From: Parvularcula sp. LCG005 | GTDB lineage: Bacteria; Pseudomonadota; Alphaproteobacteria; Caulobacterales; Parvularculaceae | Assembly: GCF_032930845.1 (NCBI RefSeq) | Contig: NZ_CP136758.1 | Location: forward strand, 914,501 to 978,500 | Length of the DNA: 64,000 nt | Direction: 5' to 3' | Shown here: positions 27,638 through 37,764 of the stretch, one piece after another | Numbering within the stretch: position 1 is the stretch's first letter | Layout of the letters: each line of letters starts with the position of its first letter | Position numbers and translations under genes: made by a program | The notes under the pieces: generated by a model | The model's database searches: none | What the model was told of the DNA's origin: nothing | What the model saw: only the letters and a program-made list of their open reading frames with translations

Positions 27638-30600
27638 TTAGGGATAATAGGACTGAAGTGACCGCGCTTCAAGGCCACCGCGGCTCATCGCATCAATTGC
27701 GCGCACACACGCCTTCGCGCCGGACAGGGTCGTGATGCACATAATCCGGCGCTGCAGGGCGGTTGTCCGGATGGAACGGCTATCCTCAATCGACTGCGCG
27801 GTTTCGGTGGTGTTGAAGATCATTTGCACCTCGCCGTTGATCAGCGCGTCGACAATGTGGGGCTGACCCTCCAGCACCTTGTTGACCGGCTTCACTTCGA
27901 CACCGTGCTCGCGCAGCCAGCTGGCCGTGCCGCCTGTGGCGATCAACTTGAAGCCAAGCTCGATCAGCCGCCGTGCCGGGGCCAGTATCTCCTGCTTGTC
28001 GCTGTCCTTCACGGAGATGAAGACAGTCCCCTCCATGGGCAGGATCAGGTTCGCAGCGAGAAGGCTCTTCGCCCGGGCGCGGTCGAAATCCTCGTCGATG
28101 CCCATGACTTCGCCGGTCGAGCGCATTTCCGGTCCGAGGACCGTATCCACGCCGGGGAAGCGCGAGAATGGGAAGACGACTTCCTTCACCGCCACGTGGC
28201 GCGGCGGCTTGGTTGGCAGGTCGAACGACGCCAGCTTCTCACCCGCCATGACACGCGCTGCGATCTGGGCGACCGGCACGCCGATCGATTTTGCGACGAA
28301 GGGAACGGTGCGCGACGCGCGCGGGTTTACCTCGAGCAGGTAGATGACGTTGTCCTTGATCGCATACTGGACGTTCATCAGGCCGCGCACACCAAGGGCC
28401 TTGGCGAGCGCTACGGTCTGTTCTTTCAGGCGGGCAATCGTCTCGTCATCCAGTGTATAGGCGGGCAGGGAGCAGGCGCTGTCGCCCGAGTGAACACCCG
28501 CTTCCTCAATATGCTCCATGACGGCGGCGACATAGACGTCATCGCCATCACAGATGGCGTCCACATCACATTCCACCGCATTCTGAAGGTACTGGTCGAG
28601 CAGGAGCGGCTCACGCTCCGTGATTTTCATCAGGTCGGCATCGACATATTTTTCAAGATACCGGACCAGACTCGGCCGATCACGGATGATCTCCATGGCC
28701 CGGCCGCCAAGAACATAGGAGGGCCGTGTCACGAGGGGGAAACCGACCTCTTCGGCGGTGGCCAGAACAGTATCGCGATTTGACGCGGTGGCGTTCTTTG
28801 GCTGCACGAGGCCGAGCTTGCGCACGACGCCCTGAAATTTTTCCCGGTCCTCGGCTAGGGCGATGGCGTCGACTGACGTGCCGAGGATCGGCACGCCTTC
28901 CCTGGCCAGCGTATCGGCGAGGTTGAGGGGGGTCTGGCCACCATATTGGACAATGACGCCCAACAGTTCGCCGCTTTCCTGTTCCTTGGCCACCAGCTCA
29001 AGCACGTCTTCTGCCGTCAACGGCTCGAAATAAAGACGGTCCGAAGTGTCATAGTCCGTAGACACCGTTTCAGGGTTGCAGTTGACCATGATGGACTCGA
29101 TGTCCATTTTCTCCAGCGCAAAGGCAGCATGGCAGCAGCAATAGTCAAACTCGATCCCCTGGCCGATGCGGTTTGGCCCGCCGCCGAGGATGATCACTTT
29201 CTTGCGGCCCGAGGGCTCGGACTCATCAAAATTGCCGGCCTCGTAGGACGAATACATATAGGGTGTGACAGCCCGAAATTCGGCGGCACACGTATCAATC
29301 CGTTTGTAGACGGGCCGGACATTGAGCGACCGACGGTGCGCGCGCACTTCATCTTCCGTCCCGTCGCAGAGCTGGGCAAGGCGCTTGTCCGAGAAGCCCA
29401 TGGACTTGAGGCGGAAGAGCCCTGGCGCATCGGCGGGCAGGCCATTGCGCTGGATCTCTTCTTCAGTGTCAATAATGCCGCGGATCTGCTCGAGGAACCA
29501 CGGATCGAACGCCGTGATGGTGCGGATCTGTTCCACCGGCAATCCGGCACGCAGGGCTTCCGCGATCACGCGCAGGCGGTCTGGCGTCGGGGCGGCGAGG
29601 GCCCGGCGATAGGCGTTGATGTCATCATCGCCGCCCAGATCGTTGATCTTGATCGGGTCAAGGCCGCACAAGCCCGTTTCCAGTGACCGAAGCGCCTTCT
29701 GGAGGCTCTCCTGGAATGTCCGGCCAATGGCCATGGCCTCACCAACCGACTTCATCGCCGTTGTCAGGAGGGGCTGGGCACCGGGGAATTTCTCAAACGC
29801 AAAGCGCGGGATCTTGGTGACCACATAGTCGATGGTCGGCTCAAAGCTGGCAGGCATCGCGCCGCCGGTAATGTCGTTGCCGAGCTCATCAAGGGTGTAG
29901 CCAATGGCCAGTTTGGCCGCGACACGGGCGATGGGGAAGCCCGTGGCCTTGGAGGCCAGGGCAGAGGAGCGCGACACTCGCGGGTTCATCTCGATCACGA
30001 CAAGACGGCCGTTCTCCGGGTTCACAGCGAACTGGACGTTGGAGCCGCCGGTTTCCACGCCGATTTCCCGCAGGACAGCGATCGATGCGTTCCGCATGCG
30101 CTGATATTCACGGTCGGTGAGGGTAAGGGCAGGGGCCACGGTCATCGAATCACCCGTGTGAACACCCATGGGATCGATATTCTCGATTGAGCAGATGATG
30201 ATGCAGTTGTCTGCGCGGTCGCGGACGACCTCCATCTCATATTCTTTCCACCCCAACAGGCTCTCATCGATCAGGACCTGCCCGGTGGGCGAGGCGTCAA
30301 TGCCGGAGCGGACGATCTTTTCGTATTCATCGCGGTTATAGGCGACGCCGCCGCCGGTGCCGCCAAGGGTAAAGGCCGGGCGGATAATGGCCGGCAGGCC
30401 GATTTCGTCGACGGCACGCATGGCGTCTGCGACGCCGGCTGCCTTGTCATAGCCCTTAAGGCGACCATTGGTGTCCCGGATTTCAGGGCTGCTGGCGATC
30501 ACCGCGCGGGGGCTCTCAAGGCCGATCTTGGCCATGGCGGCACGGAATTTTTCGCGGTCTTCGGCCTTGTCGATGGCATCGGCCCGGGCGCCGATCATCT

Positions 30601-30940
30601 CGACCCCATATTTGTGCAGGACGCCGGAATTGGCCAGCTCCAGCGCACAGTTGAGGGCGGTCTGGCCCCCCATGGTGGGCAAAAGCGCGTCCGGGCGCTC
30701 AATCTCGATGATCTTTTCGACGAATTCAGCCGTGATGGGCTCGATATAGGTGGCGTCGGCCATCTCCGGATCGGTCATGATCGTGGCCGGGTTGGAGTTC
30801 ACCAGAATGACGCGGTAGCCCTCTTCTTTCAGGGCCTTCACCGCCTGTACGCCGGAATAGTCAAACTCACAGGCCTGACCAATGACGATGGGGCCGGCGC
30901 CGATGATGAGGATGGACTGAATATCGGTACGTTTCGGCAT
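27638..30940 (-). CDS. carB: carbamoyl-phosphate synthase large subunit
   Basis: Makes carbamoyl phosphate for pyrimidine and arginine synthesis, with ammonia supplied by the CarA subunit. The 1,100-residue length is normal. It has two ATP-grasp halves: the first begins [20 protein letters not shown] and the second repeats it at [21 protein letters not shown]-terminal MGS-like allosteric domain contains [19 protein letters not shown]. carA is not adjacent; separation of carA and carB is normal in this class. greA is 86 bases downstream. Confidence 0.98.
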   Translation of the reverse strand: MPKRTDIQSILIIGAGPIVIGQACEFDYSGVQAVKALKEEGYRVILVNSNPATIMTDPEMADATYIEPITAEFVEKIIEIERPDALLPTMGGQTALNCALELANSGVLHKYGVEMIGARADAIDKAEDREKFRAAMAKIGLESPRAVIASSPEIRDTNGRLKGYDKAAGVADAMRAVDEIGLPAIIRPAFTLGGTGGGVAYNRDEYEKIVRSGIDASPTGQVLIDESLLGWKEYEMEVVRDRADNCIIICSIENIDPMGVHTGDSMTVAPALTLTDREYQRMRNASIAVLREIGVETGGSNVQFAVNPENGRLVVIEMNPRVSRSSALASKATGFPIARVAAKLAIGYTLDELGNDITGGAMPASFEPTIDYVVTKIPRFAFEKFPGAQPLLTTAMKSVGEAMAIGRTFQESLQKALRSLETGLCGLDPIKINDLGGDDDINAYRRALAAPTPDRLRVIAEALRAGLPVEQIRTITAFDPWFLEQIRGIIDTEEEIQRNGLPADAPGLFRLKSMGFSDKRLAQLCDGTEDEVRAHRRSLNVRPVYKRIDTCAAEFRAVTPYMYSSYEAGNFDESEPSGRKKVIILGGGPNRIGQGIEFDYCCCHAAFALEKMDIESIMVNCNPETVSTDYDTSDRLYFEPLTAEDVLELVAKEQESGELLGVIVQYGGQTPLNLADTLAREGVPILGTSVDAIALAEDREKFQGVVRKLGLVQPKNATASNRDTVLATAEEVGFPLVTRPSYVLGGRAMEIIRDRPSLVRYLEKYVDADLMKITEREPLLLDQYLQNAVECDVDAICDGDDVYVAAVMEHIEEAGVHSGDSACSLPAYTLDDETIARLKEQTVALAKALGVRGLMNVQYAIKDNVIYLLEVNPRASRTVPFVAKSIGVPVAQIAARVMAGEKLASFDLPTKPPRHVAVKEVVFPFSRFPGVDTVLGPEMRSTGEVMGIDEDFDRARAKSLLAANLILPMEGTVFISVKDSDKQEILAPARRLIELGFKLIATGGTASWLREHGVEVKPVNKVLEGQPHIVDALINGEVQMIFNTTETAQSIEDSRSIRTTALQRRIMCITTLSGAKACVRAIDAMSRGGLEARSLQSYYP

Positions 30941-31342
30941 GGTCGCTTTTCGATTCTGATCTGACGGAGGCGCAAATTGCCGGGGGTCTACAGAGGTCAG
31001 ACTTCCATATCAAGGATAATGAGGTCGTGAATTTCACGCAAATTGCACGCGCGCCTTCACTATTATGCCGTATGCGAATGAAAACGACATATTGGGCGAA
31101 GGATGACAGCGGGAGGGTAGCGCATGCCGCCCGCCATGGCGCAGCTTTTGGTTGCGGTTGAAACAGTCGCCTCAATCCGGCGGCTTTACCCACCGTGAGG
31201 CGGTATCCCTTGATTTGTCTGACTATTGCCGGTTGGTCCGGACGCAGTGTCAATTCGAAAATCATTCAAATTGTCGATGTTACCGCAAACGGCTGTTCAG
31301 GGCGTTCGGATAGGGTGTCCGAAAATAAAGGGAGATTTTGGG
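30941..31342. other. 402-base divergent intergenic region between carB and the hybrid kinase
   Basis: No plausible gene is seen. It must hold the carB promoter and the promoter of the hybrid kinase. One perfect 13-base inverted repeat, CGTGAATTTCACG, lies at 31026-31038, about 90 bases upstream of carB. The right third is AT-rich. The strong GGGAGA ribosome site of the kinase gene is at 31330-31335. Confidence 0.5.
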
Positions 31343-34300
31343 GTGGCGCACAGAGTGGTACTGGCTGATATCAGCCAATCGGTATGCCGACTAGCGTCCA
31401 TGGCGAGCCATGGCGATGATCGACCTGTGTTTTACGCCAGTCGTGAAATGCAACGCGGCGACTATGCCAATTTCTACGATATGCTTGAGGCCTATCTGTC
31501 CGAGGGGGACGATGATGCCTGGGTGAAGGCCGTCGCCATCTCGCTGCAGGGTCCTGTCTATGGCGACGTCGTGCGCCCGCTGCATACAGATTGGGTGATT
31601 GACCGGGCCGAGCTGACATCGCGCTTTGGAATCGATCACTTTGTGGCCATGAACAACATTGCGGCGATTGCCTCAGCGATTCCGTGGCTGGATGAACGTG
31701 ACGCCATTCACATGGGCGGGGCCTGCGCCGCGCAATCTCTCGACCTCGACAATGGCCGGTTCGGTGTCATCGGACTGACCGCCGGCATGGGTGTAGCTGC
31801 GCTGAAATGTGATAGCGGTAACGTCAGTATCATCGATACGGAGTCTGGACACACAGCGTTCGCGCCACAAGATGATCTTCAGTCACAGATCGTTGCCCGG
31901 CTGCGGTCTCGATTTGGTTTCATCTCCCGCGAAGACATTCTGTCCTTTTCCGGGATCGAACGGATCTATGAGGTCTTGAGCGAGCTTGAAGGCGACCGTC
32001 CGGCAACGCTGACCGCGCTTGAAATCCTGATGTACGGCAAGACAGATGCTGATCCGCTCTGCCGGAAGACGCTTGATGTCTTTTTTGACGCGCTCGCCAG
32101 CATTGCGGGCGACATCTGTCTTGAGCTTTGTGCCAAGGACGGTGTTTTTCTGTACGGCGAGATCGTCAGCCGCGCCCTGGATGCGCTGCCGCAGGACCGA
32201 TTCCGTACGTTGTTCGAGGACAAAGGCAAATTCGGTGTCTTTGTGGCGTCGACGCCGACACTCGTCATGCAGAACCCAAGCACCGGCCTGATTGGTCTTG
32301 CCCGTCAGGTTGCAGAATCCATCGCGACGCTGGAAGCCGGACGGTTGAACCAGAGCCAGCATATGCGTGCCGCGTCGCGTTATCTGGATCAGTCGCTAAC
32401 CGTCATCAATCAGGATTTGCAGCTCGTCGCGATGTCGCGAGAAAACTGGTATGATCTGCCCCAGGACAAATCGCTGGTTCTGCCTGGCACGCCTGCTCTT
32501 GACTACTTCACCGCCCTTGAAACGGCCGGGCAGTTTGATGGTCACATCACAGCCGACGACATCGTGGCGAAGCTGAAATCAACCGAGCCGTTCATGTTCA
32601 AACGTTTTGTGTTTGGCAGTCGCGTTCTGGAATGCAAAGCTTACCCGACCCCTGAGGGCGGTTTTGCCATTGTGGAAACAGACCGTACCGAGATGGAACG
32701 CCGGACGATCGAGCTTGAAGAACTGGCGATCCGCCTGCGGTCGGAGAAAGACCGGTCCGACTGCGCCAACCGCGCCAAGTCTGAATTTGTCGCGAATATG
32801 AGCCATGAAATCAGAACGCCGCTGAATGGCGTTCTCGGCATGGCAGACGTTCTGAGCCGGACACCGCTTGAATCCGGTCAGAAGGAAATGCTCGACGTCA
32901 TTTCCAATTCTGGCAACGCCCTCCTGACCGTCATCAATGACATTCTCGATTTCTCCAAGATCGAGGCAGGCAAGATGCGCCTGCAGGAACAGCCAATGCA
33001 TCTGCGCGTCTGTGTAGACGACGTGGCGGCGATGCTGGCGGCAGGCTGTGAAGCCAAAGGTGTTGAACTGATGACGCGCTTCCGGCCATCCACGCCGGAA
33101 TGGGTGATCGGTGACGCTGGCCGGATCCGCCAGGTGATGACCAACCTTCTGGGCAATGCCGTCAAGTTTACACAGTCCGGACACGTCCTTCTGGATATTT
33201 CCGGTACGGCGGAGGGCCCCCACGCGGAGTTGCAGATCGATGTCACCGACACCGGTTGCGGTATTCCGGAAGACAAGCTCGAGGCCATCTTTGGTTCATT
33301 CGAGCAGGTCGATGGCTCATCGACCAGAGTTCATCAGGGCACGGGCCTTGGCCTGTCGATCACGCGCCGGATCGTCCAGCTCATGGGCGGCAATGTCACG
33401 GTGACGAGCACGGTGGGCAAAGGTTCGACCTTCAGTGTCCATCTGCGCCTGCCGCTCGCCGAAGAAGCGGCGCAATCGGCCGAGCCTATTCCGCTCGGTG
33501 ACCTGAAGGGCAAGACGGTGCTCGTCGTTGACGACCAGCCGGTCAATCGCGCCATCCTGAAAGAGCAGCTTGGCGCATGGGGTGTGGACACATTGCTTGC
33601 GGAAAGCGCCAAGGCAGGGCTCGAAATCCTGCGCAAGGCTGCAAAATCTCATGAGGCGATCGACGCTGCTATTCTCGATTATCAAATGCCGGACACGGAC
33701 GGTATCGCCCTGGCGCGGGACATCAAGGCTGACCCGCGTATTTCCGGTCTGCCGTTAATCCTCCTGACCTCCGTTGGCAATGTGGTCGACAATCCTGAAT
33801 GCGACGATCTCGATTTCAAGTCCTGCCTCGTAAAACCGGCACGGTCAGAATCACTGCGTCAGGCGCTGCAATCCGCGGTGTCACCGCACTATGCCAAGGA
33901 AAATGCTCTGGCCAGCCAGGAGACACCCGCGACGGACGATGTCCCAGCCCCTGTGGCCGCCGAGAAGGCACCCCTCATGCTGACCGCCGAAATCGAGGAC
34001 AATGCGACCGCTGACGCTGAGCCGTCCACGGCGCCAGCTTCTGCCGATATGCCTGCGCCGGCGAAATTGAAAAGCGTGGCGGACGAGATGCGCCGCAAAG
34101 CGCCGGATGCTGTCCGTGCCGCGCTGCACCGGTCACAGAAGAAATCGGCGAAACCGGCCGCTGGCGAACCCCTCCGTGTCCTGATTGCTGAGGACAATGC
34201 CGTCAACCGTCTCGTCATCAAGGCGATGCTCGATCCTGCACAGTACGAACTCCGCCTGGCCGTCGATGGTGAGGATGCGGTGGCACAGTTTATCGATGAG

Positions 34301-34564
34301 ACGCCAGACGTCATTCTGATGGACGTATCCATGCCTGCGCTGGATGGTCTGTCTGCGACCCGGAAGATCCGCGGCATTGAGAAAGATCACGGAGCCGGGC
34401 GGACGCCGATCATCGGTCTGACAGCCCATGCGCTGCCCGAAGATCGCCAGAACTGCATCGATGCGGGGATGGACGGTTATCTGACCAAGCCGGTCACCAA
34501 GGAACGCCTCGAAGAAACGATCTCACAGGTGCTTCAGCGGGACGGCGCGCGCGCCAGCGCCTGA
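31343..34564 (+). CDS. hybrid histidine kinase with N-terminal degenerate glucokinase domain
   Basis: This 1,073-residue cytoplasmic protein has no signal or membrane segment. Residues 1-322 align along their length with bacterial Glk: GDYANFYDMLEAYLSE, GPVYGDVVRPLHTDW, GHTAFAP and RTLFEDKGKF all have counterparts. But the ATP motif DxGGTN reads DISQSV (9-14), the second phosphate loop reads GLTAGMG, and the catalytic Asp is Asn105 (MNNIAA). Sugar-binding Glu167, His170 and Glu197 appear kept. Then follow PAS_7-like (345-450), a helix, HisKA (His488, SHEIRTPLNG), HATPase (N605, DTGCGIP, GTGLGL), REC1 (Asp779, Lys831), a linker and REC2 (Asp994, Lys1049). The start is GTG with GGGAGA seven bases upstream. 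Confidence 0.9.
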   Translation: MAHRVVLADISQSVCRLASMASHGDDRPVFYASREMQRGDYANFYDMLEAYLSEGDDDAWVKAVAISLQGPVYGDVVRPLHTDWVIDRAELTSRFGIDHFVAMNNIAAIASAIPWLDERDAIHMGGACAAQSLDLDNGRFGVIGLTAGMGVAALKCDSGNVSIIDTESGHTAFAPQDDLQSQIVARLRSRFGFISREDILSFSGIERIYEVLSELEGDRPATLTALEILMYGKTDADPLCRKTLDVFFDALASIAGDICLELCAKDGVFLYGEIVSRALDALPQDRFRTLFEDKGKFGVFVASTPTLVMQNPSTGLIGLARQVAESIATLEAGRLNQSQHMRAASRYLDQSLTVINQDLQLVAMSRENWYDLPQDKSLVLPGTPALDYFTALETAGQFDGHITADDIVAKLKSTEPFMFKRFVFGSRVLECKAYPTPEGGFAIVETDRTEMERRTIELEELAIRLRSEKDRSDCANRAKSEFVANMSHEIRTPLNGVLGMADVLSRTPLESGQKEMLDVISNSGNALLTVINDILDFSKIEAGKMRLQEQPMHLRVCVDDVAAMLAAGCEAKGVELMTRFRPSTPEWVIGDAGRIRQVMTNLLGNAVKFTQSGHVLLDISGTAEGPHAELQIDVTDTGCGIPEDKLEAIFGSFEQVDGSSTRVHQGTGLGLSITRRIVQLMGGNVTVTSTVGKGSTFSVHLRLPLAEEAAQSAEPIPLGDLKGKTVLVVDDQPVNRAILKEQLGAWGVDTLLAESAKAGLEILRKAAKSHEAIDAAILDYQMPDTDGIALARDIKADPRISGLPLILLTSVGNVVDNPECDDLDFKSCLVKPARSESLRQALQSAVSPHYAKENALASQETPATDDVPAPVAAEKAPLMLTAEIEDNATADAEPSTAPASADMPAPAKLKSVADEMRRKAPDAVRAALHRSQKKSAKPAAGEPLRVLIAEDNAVNRLVIKAMLDPAQYELRLAVDGEDAVAQFIDETPDVILMDVSMPALDGLSATRKIRGIEKDHGAGRTPIIGLTAHALPEDRQNCIDAGMDGYLTKPVTKERLEETISQVLQRDGARASA

Positions 34565-35211
34565 TCACCGACAAAGGGGTTGGTCTGCCGTTCAGCCCCG
34601 AAGGTGCTCATCGGACCGTGGCCAGGCACGAACTGGACGTCGTTGCCCAAAGGCCAGAGCTTACCGGTGATGGAGTCGATCAGGGTCTGGTGATCGCCGC
34701 GCGGGAAATCTGTTCTGCCGATGGAGCCTTTGAACAGGACATCGCCGACAAAGGCGAGCTTCACGCCAGGGTGATAGAAGACCACGTGGCCGGGCGTATG
34801 GCCGGGAGTGAACAGGACGTCGAAGGTTTCGTCGCCCAGCGTCACCGTATCGCCATCCTGCAGCCATCGATCGGGGACGCAATTCTGTCCTTTTTCCGAG
34901 AAATTGTACTTCGCGCAGACCTCTTCGATCTGGTCGAGCCAGAAGGCTTCCTCCGGATGGGCGCCTTCAATGGGTGCGCCTGTACGCGCCTTGAGTTCGA
35001 CAGCGCCGGAGGCGTGGTCAAGGTGACCATGGGTCAGCCAGATTTTCCTGATCGTGCCGTCCATCGCCTCGGCCTCGGCCATAAGGCGGTCGACTTCTCC
35101 GCCCGGATCAACGACGGCAATATCGCCATTACGCGCTCGAATGATTGAGCAGTTCTGCTGGAAGGCGGTGACGGGGACGATTTTGACCTGGATCGGCGGA
35201 GCACTGTTCAT
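34534..35211 (-). CDS. MBL-fold metallohydrolase (glyoxalase II / YcbL-like)
   Basis: This 225-residue cytoplasmic protein has the full metallo-beta-lactamase-fold metal set: THGHLDHASG, TPGHTPGHVVFY, FVGDVLFKGSIGRTD and VPGHGPMSTF. The FKGSIGRTDFPRGD block places it with GloB2/YcbL-type type II glyoxalases, thought to hydrolyse glutathione or related thioesters. It is not a resistance-type lactamase. The 3' end overlaps the hybrid kinase gene by 31 bases, convergently. It is divergent from a glutathione transferase gene. Confidence 0.88.
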   Translation of the reverse strand: MNSAPPIQVKIVPVTAFQQNCSIIRARNGDIAVVDPGGEVDRLMAEAEAMDGTIRKIWLTHGHLDHASGAVELKARTGAPIEGAHPEEAFWLDQIEEVCAKYNFSEKGQNCVPDRWLQDGDTVTLGDETFDVLFTPGHTPGHVVFYHPGVKLAFVGDVLFKGSIGRTDFPRGDHQTLIDSITGKLWPLGNDVQFVPGHGPMSTFGAERQTNPFVGDQALARAPSR

Positions 35212-35273
35212 GGGCCAAACGATAGCGCCGATGGCAGGCCTTGGCCAGCCGCCCCCACGTGCTAAAGGGGGAC

Positions 35274-35954
35274 ATGATTATTGTGCATCACCTTGAAAAC
35301 TCCCGCTCCCAGCGGATCCTGTGGCTGCTCGAAGAGCTTGGCGTACCCTATGAAGTGCGCGCCTATGCGCGCAATGCCGAGACCATGCTTGGCCCTGACG
35401 GGCTGGAAAAGCTTCACCCTTTGGGGAAATGGCCGGTCATCGAGCATGAGGGCAGGGTGCTGGCCGAAAGCGGTGCCATCGTCGAGTATCTCATTGACCG
35501 GGTTGGCCCGGGTCGCCTGGCGCCACCGGGCGGCGACGCGAATCTCGATTATCTGTACTGGCTGCATTTTGCCGAGGCGACGATGCAGCCCAACCTCGTC
35601 ATGATGCTGGTCCTGTCCGAGATGCCCAAGCGGGCGCCAGCGCTCGTGCGTCCGGTGCTGAAAGCGGCGTGCGACAAGGCGATGGCGATGCTGACCGAGC
35701 CTCGTCTGAAACGCCAGATGACGGTCATCAATGAGCGCCTCAAGACCCATCGCTGGTTCGCCGGCGAGGACATTTCAGGCGCCGATATCATGATGAGCTT
35801 TGCGCTGGAGACCGGCCTGTCCCGCAGCCCGGACATGGTTGCCAAATATCCCCACGTTGCCGACTGGGTCCGCCGCATTCAGGCGCGCGAGGCCTATCGT
35901 GATGCGCTTAAGAAAGGCGGGGAATACAAGTACCTGCTGGCCCCGGCGAGATAG
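35274..35954 (+). CDS. glutathione S-transferase family protein
   Basis: This 226-residue cytoplasmic protein has an N-terminal thioredoxin-like domain (MIIVHHLENSRSQRILWLLE). The ENSRSQR loop carries the active-site Ser, and KWPVIEHEG with AESGAIVEYL binds glutathione. An all-helical C-terminal domain follows, with GEDISGADIMMSFALE. The pattern resembles the small bacterial GST group around yeast Gtt1. AAAGGGGG lies just upstream of the ATG; a TTG at 35241 is not needed. It may work with the divergent glyoxalase-type hydrolase in thiol detoxification; that is inference. Confidence 0.88.
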   Translation: MIIVHHLENSRSQRILWLLEELGVPYEVRAYARNAETMLGPDGLEKLHPLGKWPVIEHEGRVLAESGAIVEYLIDRVGPGRLAPPGGDANLDYLYWLHFAEATMQPNLVMMLVLSEMPKRAPALVRPVLKAACDKAMAMLTEPRLKRQMTVINERLKTHRWFAGEDISGADIMMSFALETGLSRSPDMVAKYPHVADWVRRIQAREAYRDALKKGGEYKYLLAPAR

Positions 35955-35955
35955 C

Positions 35956-37596
35956 CTAGCGGTGCAGCTCGATATGGCTGTCGACCAAGGCTTTGTTATA
36001 GGTTGTCAGGGCGCGGATCTGGGTGAGCGTGCCCACAATTTTCGGATCATCCCGGCTGGCTACGACTGGCATACCGTCGGCGCCGAGGTCGGTCATCACG
36101 GCAAGGGCCTCGCCCAGCGTCTGCATGGCGTAGAGCCGGTTGGCCCCTTCTTCTAGCGGGGCGGCATCGGCCGGCATGGCGCGCATGACGTCGCGCACAC
36201 GGATGGTTTGCAGGATTACACCCTGCGGGCCATCTGAGAGGTCATAGCCGCGCACGTTCAACTGGTAGTGGAACCAGGACGAGCCGAAGAAGACCTGGGC
36301 AATCGCGGTGGCAATGCCGACGGCAATCATCAGCGCCGCGGTCATGCCGTAATCGCCGGTCAGCTCGAACACGATCAGGGTCGTAGAAATCGGCGCACCG
36401 ATAATCGCCCCCGACACAGCGCCCATGCCGATCATCGCATAGAATGTGGGGCTCGTGACCGCATCGGGTGCAACGAGACCAAGGACGGCGCCAAACGCCG
36501 CCCCGGTGATGGCGCCCAGATAGACGCCGCCCGAGAACACCCCCGTGCCAAACCGGCAGGACAGGCACAATATGGTGGCGACCATCTTCGCCACGAGGAG
36601 CACGAGCAACAGCGACAGGGAGTAATTGCCGTTGATCGCTTCCATCGTGGCTTCGTATCCCACGCCCAGCACCTCGGGCAGGACAATGGCGAAACAGCCC
36701 ATCCCCAGCCCGGCAATGACCGGCAGGAGGGGCTCTGGTACACGGAACTTCGAAATCAGGTCCCGGGCGATCCGCCGTCCCTTGGCGGCGGATTGCAGAA
36801 ACGTCCACGCGACAAGCCCGCAGATGATCCCGAGCGCTGCACCGAGAGGGATGTCATAGGCACCGGCTGAGCCGTAATCGGGAATGATGAACCGGTGCAG
36901 ATCGCCCAGATGCGAGCGGGCGATCAGTACGGAAACAACGCTGGCCAGCGTGACCGGTCCGAACACCGAAAGCGCATAATTGCTCAGCACCACCTCAAGC
37001 GCGAACAGCACGCCCGCAATCGGCGCATTAAAGGCCGCGGCAACGGCCGCCGCCGCACTGCAGCCCAGAAGGGTGCGCGCATCCTTGCCGGACAGGTTGA
37101 ACTGCTCCGACAGAAAGGTGGAAATGGCGCCGCCCATCAGCACGAGCGGTCCCTCCCGACCTGCACTGGCACCAAAGCCAAGGGCCGTGCCTGTGGCGAT
37201 GGTGTTGGCGATGCCCCCCGCCAGAGACAGGTGACCGGGCGGGCTGGCACGGGCTTCGATGACCTCCGCAACACCCTGGCAGCGGATGTCGGGAAAGATT
37301 TTCAGTTTCTGTACGAGCCAGAGCAGAAAACCGACAATGACCCCGCCAATAACCGGCACCATGAAACAGCGCCAGGGTGACAGGCCACGGGCGCCCTGGG
37401 CCAGGCGCGTCGTGCCTTCGCCATAGGCAAAATGGGTGAGAGTCTCGATACCAACAGTGAATGCCAGCACGCCGTAAGAGGTCAGTACACCGACAGCTGC
37501 CGCGAGCAGCCACACTTTCGCACTGGCGACATTCGCTGCCCTTTCGGCAGAATGTTCGAGCCAGAGGCGAATGCGTTTCCAGGGGGAGTCGGTCAT
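35956..37596 (-). CDS. CLC family chloride channel/antiporter with C-terminal CBS domain
   Basis: This 546-residue inner membrane protein has the CLC core (about 10-12 membrane segments), then a CBS region (about 455-540, with VRDVMRAMPADAAPLEE). The gating glutamate motif is intact (SAGREGPLVLMGG). Two other chloride-coordinating motifs differ from the usual form: GxGxP appears as CQGVA and GxFxP as GVFSGG. Ion specificity or coupling may therefore be altered. The gene lies alone, convergent with the GST gene (one base apart). The ATG at 37596 is the natural start. Confidence 0.88.
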   Translation of the reverse strand: MTDSPWKRIRLWLEHSAERAANVASAKVWLLAAAVGVLTSYGVLAFTVGIETLTHFAYGEGTTRLAQGARGLSPWRCFMVPVIGGVIVGFLLWLVQKLKIFPDIRCQGVAEVIEARASPPGHLSLAGGIANTIATGTALGFGASAGREGPLVLMGGAISTFLSEQFNLSGKDARTLLGCSAAAAVAAAFNAPIAGVLFALEVVLSNYALSVFGPVTLASVVSVLIARSHLGDLHRFIIPDYGSAGAYDIPLGAALGIICGLVAWTFLQSAAKGRRIARDLISKFRVPEPLLPVIAGLGMGCFAIVLPEVLGVGYEATMEAINGNYSLSLLLVLLVAKMVATILCLSCRFGTGVFSGGVYLGAITGAAFGAVLGLVAPDAVTSPTFYAMIGMGAVSGAIIGAPISTTLIVFELTGDYGMTAALMIAVGIATAIAQVFFGSSWFHYQLNVRGYDLSDGPQGVILQTIRVRDVMRAMPADAAPLEEGANRLYAMQTLGEALAVMTDLGADGMPVVASRDDPKIVGTLTQIRALTTYNKALVDSHIELHR

Positions 37597-37764
37597 GGAA
37601 TTTCGGCGCTATCACGGTTCGCAGAGACTGTCAGCGGTTTGCCGAGCCAAACAGCGAGCGGGCGTGGGCTTTTTTACATGACGTTTTGGATGAAAACGCT
37701 CGCCTTCTCTTTGCCGCAGTTCCGACTAAGGTTAAGGTATCTCCGATAGTCAAAATCAGGCCCG

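Noticed and set aside
27824-29686. Long plus-strand frames opposite carB (27824-28783 and 28946-29686)
   Set aside because: carB is unambiguous on the other strand; these translations are biased and motif-free.
27638-30940. carB without carA taken as a broken operon
   Set aside because: carA and carB are often separated in alphaproteobacteria and carB is full length next to greA as usual.
31226-31342. Extension of the hybrid kinase upstream to a TTG at 31226
   Set aside because: GTG at 31343 has a good ribosome site and its N-terminus lines up with the first strand of Glk; the extra 39 residues look non-coding.
34534-35211. Possible resistance-type metallo-beta-lactamase
   Set aside because: There is no signal peptide, and the FKGSIGRTDFPRGD block belongs to type II glyoxalase-like enzymes.
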